Notes: a model not told the origin generated them from the letters alone. A stretch of DNA of 64,000 nt from Euborellia annulipes (GCA_023213315.1 JAKCPI010005258.1:1-64000), one strand, 5' to 3'. Shown: positions 1 through 10,809, numbered from the stretch's first letter. Numbers and translations are program-made.

Positions 1-705
1 GGAGGTGGGATGCACCCAAGCCAACGAGGGAGGGATTTATTTTGGAACCTGTAGCTCACTCTAGTGAATCTATTTATGGGAGAAATCAACGAGAATTTCT
101 TTCCATTTAGGACCTCTTTTGGATATTCGTTGTTGTTGTTGTTGTCATTAGCTTCTCTACTCTTTTCCCTCGATTTGTTGTTAATTAAGGGTCCAAACAG
201 AGAGCTAAAATGAAAGATTTTCTCGTTGATTTCTTCCATGAACGGTTCATAAGGAGATGCGGTCAGATCTGATTGATTGAAAGATCAAAGCCCAGGTTCT
301 CAAGTGTCTTTGTGCAAAGACGTTTTGTTAACGCATTCGGGGGTCTGATATGTTTTTGTATCTGTGAGGAGGCTCTATGGGTTTAAATGAGTCAGGGAAG
401 GGTTGCAGTTTCTCCAGGAATAGCCTGGAGGCTCCAAATTGCAATCCTCTTGAGGCTAGGGACAGACCCGAGGGCTCCACCGATCTGCTGGTGGGGACGG
501 GGTCACACACTTTTCTGATTGTAGAGTAGGTAGGATCTCTTCCAGGTCACTCTTTTGCCCGTAATCCAAAAAGTCACGTTCACCCTCACTGATACGATTT
601 CTTCAGACTCCTGCTGGGTTTACAGAAAACATTTTTTACTTTTTTCTACTTAATTTAAGCATTCCCAGGCAAATTTATTATTCAAAACCTTCTTGCGATT
701 TTTTT
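1..705. other. Unassigned stretch at the left edge
   Basis: This stretch is less AT-rich than most of the window. It has only short open frames with no recognisable domain. It adjoins the broken Helitron helicase on the side that would be the helicase 3' end, so it may be the 3' part of the same degraded element. I could not identify a terminal hairpin followed by a CTRR end. Confidence 0.3.
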
Positions 706-1250
706 TTAAATTACCACGACATTGAGAAGGTTTGGAGCAGTTTTAATTGAAAGACCTTCCTTGAGAGGGCCACATAGAGCATTCCGTGAGAGAAGACTTC
801 CGACAATGCGGTCAAAAGATTGGCCTTGGGCCTTATTGGAGAGTGCGAAGGAAAGGTGGACCGGGAATTGAGTTCTCCGAAGTCGGAATGGTAAACCCTC
901 CTCTTCATAATTGTCAATCCGTGGGATGATGACGAATTGCCCTTTCCTGTCTCCGCATGCCGAAGTGTTCGACTGAGAGTCGCGTGCCATTACAGAGGCT
1001 TGATCCGACGTCGAGTTTCTTGAGGAGCATGCCGATGGCACCTCATCGAAGTCGAAGGATGCGGGGAGGAGGCTTGCATGGCGGATCTTGTGTAACTAAT
1101 GGATTTTCGCAGAGGGTCTCATCTATGGACATGTACACATGTTCCTCAGTCACCATCCGTTGAAGAACATTTTCATTAAGAAGGTCGACGTGGATGTTCT
1201 TCGGTGCGAGAATCGCCTGTACCGCGAGTGAGCCGATAGCTGCGCCCCGA
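706..1250 (-). pseudogene. Broken Helitron PIF1-like helicase fragment
   Basis: Two consecutive - strand frames read like the C-terminal third of the PIF1-type helicase of Helitron rolling-circle transposons. About 1240-1110 encodes AILAPKN-HVDLLNENVLQRM and then EEHVYMSIDET. About 950-790 encodes GQFVIIPRI, LPFRLRRTQFPVHLSFAL and the motif NKAQGQSFDRI. A further frame change is needed to reach EVFSHGMLYVALSR at about 800-760, the last conserved helicase motif. The Rep nuclease domain and the Walker motifs are missing and the frame is broken at least twice, so this is a dead fragment. The family call comes from motif order and wording and is fairly sure. Confidence 0.8.
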
Positions 1251-1619
1251 ACACCTAAAATAGGATTAGTGATAACAATCAATAAGTTCTGTAGATGGAA
1301 ACCATGATGATTCAATTGCTTGAATGTTAGTTGAAACCGGTAACTTTGTCACGATGTTGTCGACCTGACTAATAAGTATGATTTTCCTTTACTACAAACT
1401 CTTTTTTTTTTTTTTTTGTCGTAAATGAAAATAACTTTTTTTGGTGTTTCCTTTGTGTGAAAGAAGAGAAAAAATCTCGCAAATAATAAAAGGTAAATAT
1501 TATTAAACACAACAAATTCTCCTAATTAACTGATTAGAGTCAAAATTAATTGAATTTCTTTTTTTTTTTTTTTAGGACAATCGATCGACTCATTTTCAAA
1601 TAATATTTATCAAGAAACT

Positions 1620-1830
1620 AAAAGTTTACTGGAGGGTGAGATTTCTGTTCCGACCTTTCAACCAGTCAACTTCTTCTGCAGCCTCATTCAAGAAACTTCT
1701 AGATTGCAAGATCTCTCACCTGATGAGCATCATTACACATAGCTGCCTCAAGCAATACTTTCTTGACACTTATTGGGCCCTGAAGATGGGCTCTATCGAG
1801 ACCGAAACGTCGAAATATTTAAAGGAAGAA
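1620..1830 (+). repeat. Penelope-like fragment with degenerate hammerhead core
   Basis: The block ends with CTGAAGATGGGC, then a short stem, then CCGAAACGTCG at about 1784-1817. This layout (CTGA-GATG, stem, GAAAC-GTCG) recurs at several other loci in the window and resembles the hammerhead-type motif known from terminal repeats of Penelope-like retroelements. An open frame crosses the block but matches no protein I recognise. No reverse transcriptase is present. Confidence 0.4.
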
Positions 1831-1896
1831 AAAAAATTTTCCTCACCATCTCAGATTTTCTTAAAATTTGGTATACTTAAACTAGACGGGGTACTA

Positions 1897-2664
1897 ACAA
1901 GGAATGTCACCCAAAGGTGAATCGCCTATTCTTTTGAAACTTAGTGCATTTAAAGAACTCATCTAAAGATTAATTTAGATGAAAAAAGTTTCAGGGATGG
2001 ACATACAGAAATATTTTTTTTTAATATTTTTAATTTAATCTATAAAATCAGTACAATAGTGAAATTCAATGAAAAAATGCTTAAAACAAATCTCATTCTT
2101 ACAATAACTGCATTTTATAAAAGAAAAATCACATGATTCGTCTTTATAACATAAGTTATTTTCATTGTTGAAACAAAATTCAACAGGATTATCGAAATGA
2201 CCAGGATGGCTTTGAGAATAACCCGATGCAAACCACGAGTATTTAAATAGATTAATATATCTTGGTGAAGAGAGCTGATTGTGTGCTAATGATTGCAAAA
2301 TTAGTATATTATTTCTCTGATATAAGTTGATATTTAAATTGAAAAGTATAACGCGATCAGATATCTTCCTCACACAATTCTTCCAAACACGAAATCCAAA
2401 GACATCTCGTGGTTGAATAAGACCAGTTGTATTAGGAGGAATAAATAATTGTTTGCAGATTAGATTGAGCTTGATTATTTTAATAACTTGGTCTAATTCA
2501 TGTTAGTATAATTCAATTTTTGAAAATGAAATTTTAATTAAAAAAAATATTTCTGTATGCCCATCCCTGAAACTTTTTTCATCTAAATTAATCTTTAGAT
2601 GAGTTCTTTAAATGCACCAAGTTTCAAAAGAATAGGCGATTCACCTTTGGGTGACATTCCTTGT
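1897..2664 (-). mobile_element. 768-bp DNA transposon with ~130-bp inverted repeats
   Basis: The ends are ACAAGGAATGTCACCC at 1897 and its complement at 2664. The inverted repeats run inwards for about 130 bp with only about two mismatches, which suggests recent activity. The interior carries the C-terminal part of a DDE transposase on the - strand. The catalytic core is absent, so this copy is an internally deleted, non-autonomous derivative. I see no clear target-site duplication: the flanks are GGTACTA on the left and AAGACTA on the right. The transposase wording points to the Tc1/mariner/pogo group, but the long inverted repeats are atypical of short-TIR members. Confidence 0.75.
2035..2502 (-). 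pseudogene. DDE transposase, C-terminal remnant
   Basis: An open frame of 155 codons runs from just after an in-frame stop (2503-2505) to the stop at 2035, with no ATG at its head. It begins with residues typical of the end of DDE transposases (IPPNTTGLIQPRDVFGFRVW) and goes on through an R-Y-I-N-L-F-K-Y-S-W-F segment. It ends in a Cys/His-rich tail, CSYCKNEICFKHFFIEFHYC, which probably binds zinc. The first two catalytic acidic residues would lie upstream and are missing. It lies wholly between the inverted repeats of the 1897-2664 element, so it is that element's own transposase remnant. The domain type is well supported; the exact family is not. Confidence 0.7.
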
Positions 2665-2920
2665 AAGACTAAGAAAAATCCCAATTTTTAAATTTTTATC
2701 TCACACCGTTTCCGATATATGGCTATGTAAAGTTTTCAAAAAGTCACGAAAAAAGTGTAAAAGTTGATTTTTTTTAAATTGCTCTGGAAGCTGTCCTAAT
2801 TCAGCTAGAGAGCTGGGAGAGGTGTCATTTTGCAGCATTTCAAATGCTCTTTCAAATGACATACAACATGACAAGGGCCTTAATGAAAAAAATTCTTTTC
2901 AAAATCCAAAAATATATTTT

Positions 2921-3193
2921 TTTTTTTTTTTTTTTTTTTTAAAAACATTCACACTTTTTCTCATTCACACTCACACTCACACACACATTCACACAGTCTT
3001 TTCGGCAACTTAGGCCATATAAGACTTTGACGATAACCGTTGTAATTAATAAATCAATTTGGGGTTCAGGCATTTCTATTTAAGCCATCTGGTATCCAAA
3101 TGACTTAAATAAAATCTTCGGACTGCCTGGGTCCGAACCCGCGACGTTCGGTATAGGAGGTTAGCACGCTACCTACTACGCCACACCCGGGGG
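2921..3193 (-). mobile_element. tRNA-derived SINE, full copy
   Basis: Read on the - strand, it starts with a tRNA-like head. A box-A-like GGCGTAGTAGGTAGCGTGCT is followed by the box-B-like GGGTTCGGACCC. It continues through a CACAC/TGTG microsatellite and ends in a long A-tract, seen here as T's at 2921. A perfect 15-bp target duplication, CCAAAAATATATTTT, flanks it at 2906-2920 and 3194-3208. This shows insertion by LINE-type target-primed retrotransposition. Other copies are at 27638 and 28469. Confidence 0.85.
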
Positions 3194-3375
3194 CCAAAAA
3201 TATATTTTGATTTCATTTTTTTTCTAAAAAGTACATAAATTAAAATTCTCAAAATATTTGAATAAATACTTAGTAGACCTACTGTTCTGAATCATCTAGT
3301 AAAACATCAATGTGGGCTCTTGATGGGTTCATTGTTAAAAAAAATATTTTTTATTCCATTCACATTATAAAAAAA

Positions 3376-4044
3376 TCTGGTGTGACTGGCGCACAGCACA
3401 CAACTTTCTCTTACCTTCGGTAATCGAAAGTTGTGTACTGTGCTTGTCACACCAGATTTTTTGTGTCGACATGTATTTAGTTCCCGACAGTACGGAACAT
3501 TTGAATTCAGATGTAAAATTTATAAGTATGGGAAAATATTTATATTTTGTTACCATGGCAACCATTTCTCCTATCCTTCCCTATGAAATACAAGAGTAAA
3601 GTGGTCTTCAGAAGATTTCAATCGCAAAATGAGAATATACATTTTAAAGAGCATCTAAAAAATAATTGATTTTTGAATTTTAAAAAAAATCGTTGGAGCA
3701 AATTTTGAGAAAATCGAAAAAAACTGAAAAAGTACATCAGTAAAGTACTAGTAATCTTTGGCCGATTTTGATTAAAAGCTTATTTTTCCGGTCCCGGGAG
3801 GTGTTTAAGTTAAATATAGAATTTCAACCTCGTAGCTCAATTCCTTCATGCTTAAAATTGAACACAGACACACCCACCCACCCACCCACACACAGACAGA
3901 CCATGTCGCGAAAACCACTTTTTTGGATTCAGGGGACCTCAAAACGTGAAGATCCATCAAAATCTCGACATCGAATTTTTGACATGAATCCAATACTTTC
4001 TCTCTATATATATATATTACATATATACATAGGTAAGAGAAAGT
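3376..4044 (+). mobile_element. Family A hairpin-ended element, copy 1
   Basis: This full-length copy is about 670 bp. The 5' end, TCTGGTGTGACTGG, opens a hairpin of about 85 bp whose other arm ends CACACCAGA near 3458. The interior has no conserved protein frame. A CACACCCACC/CAGACAGACC microsatellite lies near 3870-3902. The 3' end is a second hairpin: CTTTCTCTC, an AT-rich loop, then GGTAAGAGAAAGT. Both ends abut A-tracts. There are no terminal inverted repeats linking the two ends. Confidence 0.75.
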
Positions 4045-4049
4045 AAAAA

Positions 4050-5213
4050 TAAATTAATTAAAATAGAGAAAACGTAACTATTGACGTTGGATATATTTTG
4101 GTAAATATTTTGTATAGGTTTGTCTCTTATCCTACCATAATAGATAGGCCTATATATAAATAATACATTTGGAACAGAGCCAGAAAAATGGAGAGTGAAA
4201 TGAATTAAAATTATGAGAGTTTTTACTTACAAAGCTAGCGAATAGTGTATGGATCATTTTAAAAAATCAGAGTCTCACGTATTTAGTAGATAGACATACC
4301 TGAAACAAAAGAAAGATATGTTAATATCAAGGTAATTAATTAAAATTTGGAAATATGTAAAATATTCTAAAAAAAAAAAAACTCTTTCTATTTGAAAACT
4401 TTTAATCAAATGAGAAATGAATAATGCTGTAAATCTATATTAAATGATTTATTAGAATAAAAAAATAAAATATTATTATTGAGTGTACCAGAATTTCTCT
4501 ACTGAATTTCAAAATTAAATCAATCTGTCTGTCGCCATTTTTATTATTGGTTTTTTGACGCCTTTTTGGATTTAGCGCCCCAGCTAAGATATGTTATTTA
4601 ATAGTGTAATCTATAAACAAATATTTTAAAAAATCATATAAAAAAAATTGTTTGAAATTAGATAAGAAATCAAAAGAGATAAAAGAAGGAAAAAAAAACA
4701 AGAACAAAGAAATTTAATCTAATTATTTAAAGAATGAACCAAAAAATCGATTCTTGAACTGATTCTTATGAATATTTAGTTAAGATTCAGACCTAAATAT
4801 TTAAAGTGAGGTAGGCCAGGCGAACAACTTTTTTAAGATAGAAGACCATTTTCGAAATAAATATTTTTAGGCGGTTCGTACAGTCCAACAAGAACTCAAA
4901 AGACAAGACTTACAATTGTTAGTTGCTTTAAACAGCCCCATAGGTGAAAAAACCGGGCCTTCTATATCTATTTATAATAGAATATATGTCTATAGAAAAG
5001 GTGCAAAATATCTATTTCCTCTAAATTACAAAATTCTGGTTGTGTCTGGACGATTTCTGAAAAGAACTCAGTAAAGATTTTTAGATTAAGTGGTTGGTGT
5101 CATTTTTTTTTTCTTTGATAAGTTGGGTCGGTAAGATAATTTTTTTTAATTATTTAAGGCCTTTTTCAGCAGCTGAAGATGTTAAGTAGGCCTATTACTT
5201 TTAATTGTCATTC
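4050..5213. other. Unannotated AT-rich stretch
   Basis: This stretch has long A/T runs and no open frame of note. I see no terminal repeats and no gene signal on either strand. Confidence 0.5.
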
Positions 5214-5538
5214 AGGTCTATTCTCTAAACAAAAACGTTAACTTTTAACATTCATTTTAACACCTCCTTGCCCCAAATTGCTATTCCGTAAGCAAAAAAT
5301 TTAACGCCAAAGCGTTAACGGAGGTGCATTAAATATTTTAACGCCGTATTTAAATCATCTCTTTAACCTAAAAAGTAAGATTATGATATTAACAGCTTAG
5401 AGAAAAAAGCAACATGTTAAGGTCGCTATTAAAATTTGGTTTAGGCAGTAGTATTTTTTAACGCTGGTGTTATTGCTTTACTTTTTAACAATCAATTTAA
5501 GATGTTAAATTTTAACGACTGTTTTTAGAGAATAGACT
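5214..5538. mobile_element. MITE with AGGTCTATTCTC termini
   Basis: Inverted termini of about 35 bp, starting AGGTCTATTCTCTAAACAAA, meet a complementary end at 5500-5538. The interior is made of repeated TTTTAACG/GTTAAC words and codes for nothing. A second, opposite-strand, truncated copy lies at about 31860-32085 and shares the terminus and the GTTAACGTTTT words. I see no clear target duplication, so the superfamily is left open. Confidence 0.65.
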
Positions 5539-5686
5539 AGACTAGAATATAATAGACATGAGTGTCAATTATACAATATATAAACAATAATTTAACGAAT
5601 CATATATGTAAATTATGGTCTATTGTATAATTGACAATTGCAATTAAAAAAATACTCACTATCTTGTATTTTGACAATTAATCGTC

Positions 5687-5725
5687 CTGATGAAGGTCGT
5701 GATTAGTGACCGAAACATCGACGTC
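5687..5725 (+). ncRNA. Hammerhead-ribozyme-like core (Penelope-like)
   Basis: CTGATGA (5687-5693) is followed by a 4-bp stem GGTC/GACC (5695-5698 with 5708-5711) with a 9-base loop. Then comes GAAAC (5712-5716), the short near-palindrome ATCGAC, and GTC ending at 5725. This is the order of conserved elements in a hammerhead ribozyme with a minimal stem III, as described for Penelope-like elements. Stem I pairing is poor, so activity is doubtful. A T-rich tail with AATAAA words follows. Confidence 0.5.
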
Positions 5726-5815
5726 TAATTAATTTATTTGTTAAATAAAAGATCTTTATTTACGTCTCCTATATCCATTTTAGAAAATATTAGAATTTAC
5801 AAAAAGAATCTCAAG

Positions 5816-5961
5816 CATGGGCGTAACTAGGGAGGACTCGGGGGGAGGCCGGTCCCACCTCCTCCCAGAAGGCTCCCCGTTCGAAGAAAAATTCAGGCCA
5901 CCCGCAGGATGCCTAGTCCCATGCCCCTCCCCTCCAGGGAAATTCCCTAGCTACGCTCATG
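5816..5961. mobile_element. hAT-type MITE with 8-bp duplication
   Basis: This 146-bp element has ends CATGGGCGTAACTAGGG and, inverted, CATGAGCGTAGCTAGGG, with G-rich and C-rich runs just inside. A perfect 8-bp duplication, ATCTCAAG, flanks it at 5808-5815 and 5962-5969. An 8-bp duplication with CA...TG ends indicates mobilisation by a hAT-family transposase. Confidence 0.85.
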
Positions 5962-5969
5962 ATCTCAAG

Positions 5970-7399
5970 TATTCTAGTAAATAAATACATTAATGACTTG
6001 GGCAATTTTATGATAGCCACATCCGTTTATTTAATTAAATTTTGCATAAAATCACTCTTCGTTAAATTGATTGCAATTTATAATTTTAATATATAAGTGA
6101 AGAGAAAAGGAGTGTGGGAGGCCAATTTGAAATTACAGCCTTTAAAACCCTCAGATTGTACAAAATGCATGTGGCTTTCTGGTATTCAGCTAATTCCACT
6201 GATAACTCGATTAACCACAAGAGCTAAGAGATGCCAATTAAACACATCATTCCAAAATTCCATATAGGTTTGCTCTTCCTTCAAATTATGACCATTAAAA
6301 TCGAGAATCAATTCTTTTCTCCATTTAAAATGTAATGTTGCTATAGTAACAGGAATATAAATTCAGTATTTTTTATTTATTATTCATATATACAAATATT
6401 GATCAACATCACAAAAAAAGAATGATCTATCTTTGTTGTTGGGAAGAATATCAAAGATATTTTCTAAATAATAAAGAATGATATTAATCATAACTTAAGA
6501 AGTTAAGAACACTTGTTTACTTTTAGTATTTCAGATACTTATCTAAAATCACGAGAGAATTTAAATCCTTTTTTTCCCCTTCATTAATTTACATATTTTT
6601 CTTCAATTGCAAATGCAAATTGATGTAGATATTTCTTTATATAAATTTTACATAATTAAAAAAAATATTCCAAGGGTTTTTTTTTTTAGAAGAAAAGGCA
6701 AAGTTTCTTTTTTTAATAATTCCTGGTTTGAGATCTTTAAATTAGAAATTCAGAATTTCTATTAAATTGGTAATAAAGTGAATTTTAATTGTGTTAAAAA
6801 TTTTTGAATATTGTTCATTTAAATTCAAAAAACTAAATTATCTTATAATTCACTTAGAAAGTTTTTTTATTAAAATAGTCATGCTATAAGAGAAATATTA
6901 AAAAAAGGAGTAAAATGGTTCTGTCATTAATTTCTAGATATAATCATAATCATGGTTAAGAATTTTATGCTCCCAAAAAGTAGAATTGTGAAGAACAATG
7001 ATAAGATTTTCCGAAGGGTATAAAAAATCAAGTGAAATTGACTTAGGTTAGTAGTAGTAGTAGTAAGGGAAAAAGTTATGAGAAACGTGTGAATTTTTAC
7101 CAAGTAGTTTGATCACTTTAAAAAGTAGCTGAATAAGTAGTATTATTGAGCCCCTCTCCCATGATGATCATGATGCTGAGAGTGGATCTCTGAAATTTCA
7201 ATTCTAAAGACTTTTTTCTGAGGTTTATTTGGAATAGAAACTCAATAGAGGAATTTTTACTGAAAATTACACAGGCCAACAGGAAATTTTTTTTTTAGGT
7301 TTCTGTTTTGTTGCTGGAATTCTGAATCTTGAGACTGAAAAACACTTAAATTTCCATTTTTTGCTTTTAAAGTTTGCTTTTGTTTAATATGAAACAGCC
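5970..7399. other. Unannotated AT-rich stretch
   Basis: I see no gene and no recognisable element, only A/T homopolymer runs and a short GTAGTAGTAG run near 7050. Confidence 0.5.
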
Positions 7400-7660
7400 C
7401 ATACAAACATCTAACATCTTCAGGGCAAGCAGAATTGAGTGCGACTAGCCCTCGAAACGTCGAGAGAATGGGAGCCTTTCCGGGACACAGCAGCCAAGTA
7501 AAAATAAAAAACGTTATATCCTGTCACCCCGACGTTTCGAGCGCTAGTCGCACTCATCTTCAGGGCAAGCAGAATTGAGTGCGACTGCCAACCGTCGGCG
7601 ACAGGATATAACGTTTTTTATTTTTACCTGGATGCTGTGTCCCGAGAAGGTTCCCGTCCT
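7400..7660. repeat. Penelope-like inverted/direct repeat cluster
   Basis: The 30-bp word starting CATCTTCAGGGCAAGCAG occurs twice, near 7415 and 7555, about 140 bp apart. GTTTCGAGCGCTAGTCGC and its partial complement surround it. AAAACGTTATATCCTGTC recurs inverted as GACAGGATATAACGTTTT near 7510 and 7600. On the - strand the block reads CTGAAGATGAGTGCGACT, stem, CGAAACGTCG, the degenerate hammerhead layout. This looks like head-to-head or rearranged Penelope-like termini. Confidence 0.5.
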
Positions 7661-7834
7661 CTCCTAATTGAATATTTACAGCCATCAAACTCAACAATTT
7701 ATCAAATATTGAATTTATATAACAACATATACTGGTAATAAAGCTACCATACTCATAAGCCCATGAGCTCATCATTTTTAAAAAATCTATTATAAATTTT
7801 AGTGATAACCTCACTCGTAAATTTCATATCAGCA

Positions 7835-7865
7835 CTGATGATAGCCCTTGTAGAGGGACCGAAAC
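7835..7865 (+). ncRNA. Hammerhead-ribozyme-like core
   Basis: CTGATGA (7835-7841) is followed by a CCCT/AGGG stem (7845-7848 with 7854-7857) and GAAAC at 7861-7865. Conserved spacing is kept, but the downstream GTC cleavage triplet is not evident, so this is a candidate relic. Confidence 0.4.
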
Positions 7866-8062
7866 ATATGCAAATAAATTGAAGTGTTGAGAAAGGAAAG
7901 TTTTTTTTTCATACTTACTTCCTAATATTTACAGTATTTAAAGTAAAATTCTCAACTGTGCCCTAGATTTGAGAATTGGAACCACTAGAATAGCCCCAAC
8001 AGAGAGTTACTGTCCCGTCCTTAATATTGTAAAATTTCGTTCAACAAAATCAAAGTAAAAAA

Positions 8063-8722
8063 TCTGGTGTGACTGGCGCACAGCACACAACTTTCTCTTA
8101 TCTTCGGTAATCGAAAATTGTGTTCTGTGCTTGTCACACCAGATTTTTTGTGTCGACATGTGTTTAGTTTCCGACAGTACGGTTCATTCGATTTTCAAGA
8201 TGTAAAATTTATAAGTATGGCAAAATGTTTATATTTTGTTACCATGGCAACCATTTCTCCTATCTTTTCCATGGAGTACAAGAGTAAAGTGGCCTTCAGA
8301 AGATTTCAATCACAAAATGAGAATATACATTTTAAAGAGAATCTAAAAAATAATTGATTTTTGAATTTTAGAAAAAATCGTTGGAGCAAATTTAGAGAAA
8401 ATCGAAAAAAACTGAAAAAGTGCATCAGTAAAGTACTAGTACTCTTTGGTCGATTTTGTTAAAAAGCTTCGTGTCACGTCCCATGGGGGTGCCTAACTTA
8501 AATATACAATTTCAACCTCCTAGCTCTTTTCGTTCTTGAGATATTTTGTTCACAGACAGACAGACACACAGACAGACAGACCATGTCGCGAAAACCACTT
8601 TTTTGGATTCAGGGGACCTCAAAACGTGAAGATCCATCAAAATCTCGACATCGAATTTTTGACATGAATCCAATACTTTCTCTCTATATATATAATACAT
8701 ATATACATAGGTAAGAGAAAGT
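8063..8722 (+). mobile_element. Family A element, copy 2 (full length)
   Basis: This copy has both terminal hairpins intact. The internal microsatellite is CAGACAGACACACAGACAG near 8553-8580. It is flanked on the left by GTAAAAA and has GTAAAAATG at the right end. It shares most of its sequence with copies at 3376, 10810 and 19165. No coding frame is conserved among the copies. Confidence 0.75.
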
Positions 8723-9333
8723 AAAAATGTTGAGTTTCCCTTTCTAAAATAATGTCTTAGCTACGCCTACTTTCGACACGTCCGCGTAGGCCCAATGACC
8801 ATGATAAAATTGTTCATTCACCTTTTTTTTATTCATTTTGGATGAAATTAGAATACCAGAAAAGAATCCAATCTAACATAAGTCATAAAACAAGAGTAAA
8901 ATTTAAAAAAATTTTAGTAGATAAAACAAATTAATTTTTTTTCTTATTTTATTAGCTTCCAACATGCGTCATTTGGCCAGAAAAATTAATCAAATGAATG
9001 ATATTCATTTTAATGTCTGAATACGGTTTATTCCTTTAGTACCTTCGATCCGGATCCCCAAGTAATTTTACAAGTCAGTGCAATAAGATAAAAGATGAAA
9101 TTAATATTTTCTGGAATATAGGTCTTTTTATGATTTATTTCTATAAATGTCGAGACTTTTTGAGATACGAAATAAGATGAATCCTTATCATTAAGAGTTA
9201 TCATCCCATCTTTCTAACAAGTAATAATAATTAATTTTTTGTATTAATTAAAAAAGATCATTCATTTTATTTTCACCTTTATTTTTTTCTCTGAACACCA
9301 AAAAATAATAATAATCATGTTATTAGGGGAATT
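8723..9333. other. Unannotated AT-rich stretch
   Basis: This stretch holds no gene, RNA or repeat boundary that I can support. Confidence 0.4.
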
Positions 9334-9690
9334 TTAATTATAGACCACATTTTGTATTATTTATTTATTAAAAATATAAATACTGTACAACGTTTCGACT
9401 GCTATTCTGGATCCGTTAACAAGTTCTGTACACTTGCTCCGACTCAAATGAACTAAGTGTCACGACCGTTACGTGCCTTTTATATACAACGACGTCAGCG
9501 CCAGGAATGCCTGCAGATGGCGCTGACGTCGTTGTATATAAAAAGGCACGTAACGGTCGTGAGGTTAGTTCATTTGAGTCGGAGCAAGTGCACAGAACTT
9601 GTTAACGGATCCAGAATAAGCAGTCGAAACGTTGTACAGTATTTATATTTTTAATAAATAAATAATACAAAATGTGGTCTATAATCCCTA
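9334..9690. repeat. 357-bp near-perfect palindrome
   Basis: Two arms of about 165-170 bp (about 9334-9503 and 9520-9690) are inverted copies around a short centre near GGAATGCCTGC. The arms carry CGACGTCAGCGCC, GGATCCGTTAACAAG and, near the outer ends, the words GTCGAAACGTTGTACAG and AATAAATAAATAATACAAA. GAAACG followed by an AATAAA-rich tail resembles the Penelope-like pieces elsewhere in the window, so this may be a head-to-head terminal dimer. The transcript would fold into a very long hairpin. Confidence 0.6.
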
Positions 9691-10809
9691 ATAATGGGTT
9701 AATAATTCAAACCACAAAATCTTTAATAAACACATTAGTGATAATAATCATTGCTTTACTGAAATTTTTGAGATAAAGGTGTATGTAAATGTACAGTAGG
9801 CTATATGTATATGTTCTATAGAATTCCGCAATTTTCAATGAATCTATTTGAAATACAGTAAAATAAGTTAAGTACATACATGTATATAATGGATCTGGGA
9901 GTAACGTAGTAATAATCTGAATCTCTTAAATATTTTGAAAAATTAATTATAATGAAATTTCTTCAATATGGGAACACAAATCTACAAGATGGCTTGGAAA
10001 TTAGAGAAGCAGTTAGAAGCTCTGAGAGCTAGCTTTGCAGGTATACGACTAGGGTTGTGAGATGAGCTACGTAACCGATTAAAAAAAAAAAGAATAGAGT
10101 ACGTATCGTATTACCAAATTGGAGCACTAAGCTCTTTTTTTTCAAATATTGAATACAAAAGTCCTTGGTAAACAAAACAAATTGCTTAAGCAATAAGTTG
10201 TCATCATTATAAAACGTCAAATTTTCAAAGATTAATGATAAAATAAATATCACGATAGTATATTTAAAATTTTAAATCTTTAAAGATTTTTACGAAATTT
10301 GAGGTTTTAAAAAATAATTTACCAACATAATTTTTTTTTTTTTTTTAGTTTTTAATATTAGCATTAGCATCTGACTATTTAAAAATTTCGAAATTTTATT
10401 TATTTAATTTTTATTTATTCTGAATTCAGGGTCATAATTATAAATACGTATTTTTAAAAAGGATGACTTTTCCTGGATATCCTGACATATTCACTATAAC
10501 TATTCCTTGGTAGAAATACTTTTTGCACTTCCGAGAAATTATCAGTATAGGTAAAATTTCACATTTGCAGTTGACGGTATTACCGCATGATTTCGTAATC
10601 AACAGCCGGACAAATTTTATTTAATTTTCTGAAAAATTTATATACATATTTTATTCCAAAATAAATGTGTATAAAATTAAAATAAATATTTAAGTTTAGA
10701 CTAATGTGTATTTATTTCTTTAATAAAAAATTGAACGCTTAAAATAGAGACAAATTAAAAAAAAATCTATTAAATGGTTGCATATCTTTACGGCTCTTAT
10801 AAGGTTTTT
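9691..10809. other. Unannotated AT-rich stretch
   Basis: I see no supported gene or bounded repeat, only several A/T runs. Confidence 0.4.

Noticed and set aside
3768..4046. Open frames of 60-92 codons that recur with similar wording across family A copies (3768, 19552, 34305, 40711)
   Set aside because: They come from the same repeat, read in both directions. They start at different points and include the microsatellite and terminal hairpin. No frame is kept free of stops across all copies.
7400..7660. CRISPR-like spaced direct repeats
   Set aside because: There are only two direct copies plus inverted ones. The genome is eukaryotic, and Penelope-like sequence explains the pattern.
8118..8357. 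79-codon frame in family A copy 2, with a similar 76-codon frame at 19220
   Set aside because: The frame is broken or shifted in other full-length copies and has no domain wording. It is a shadow of the repeat.
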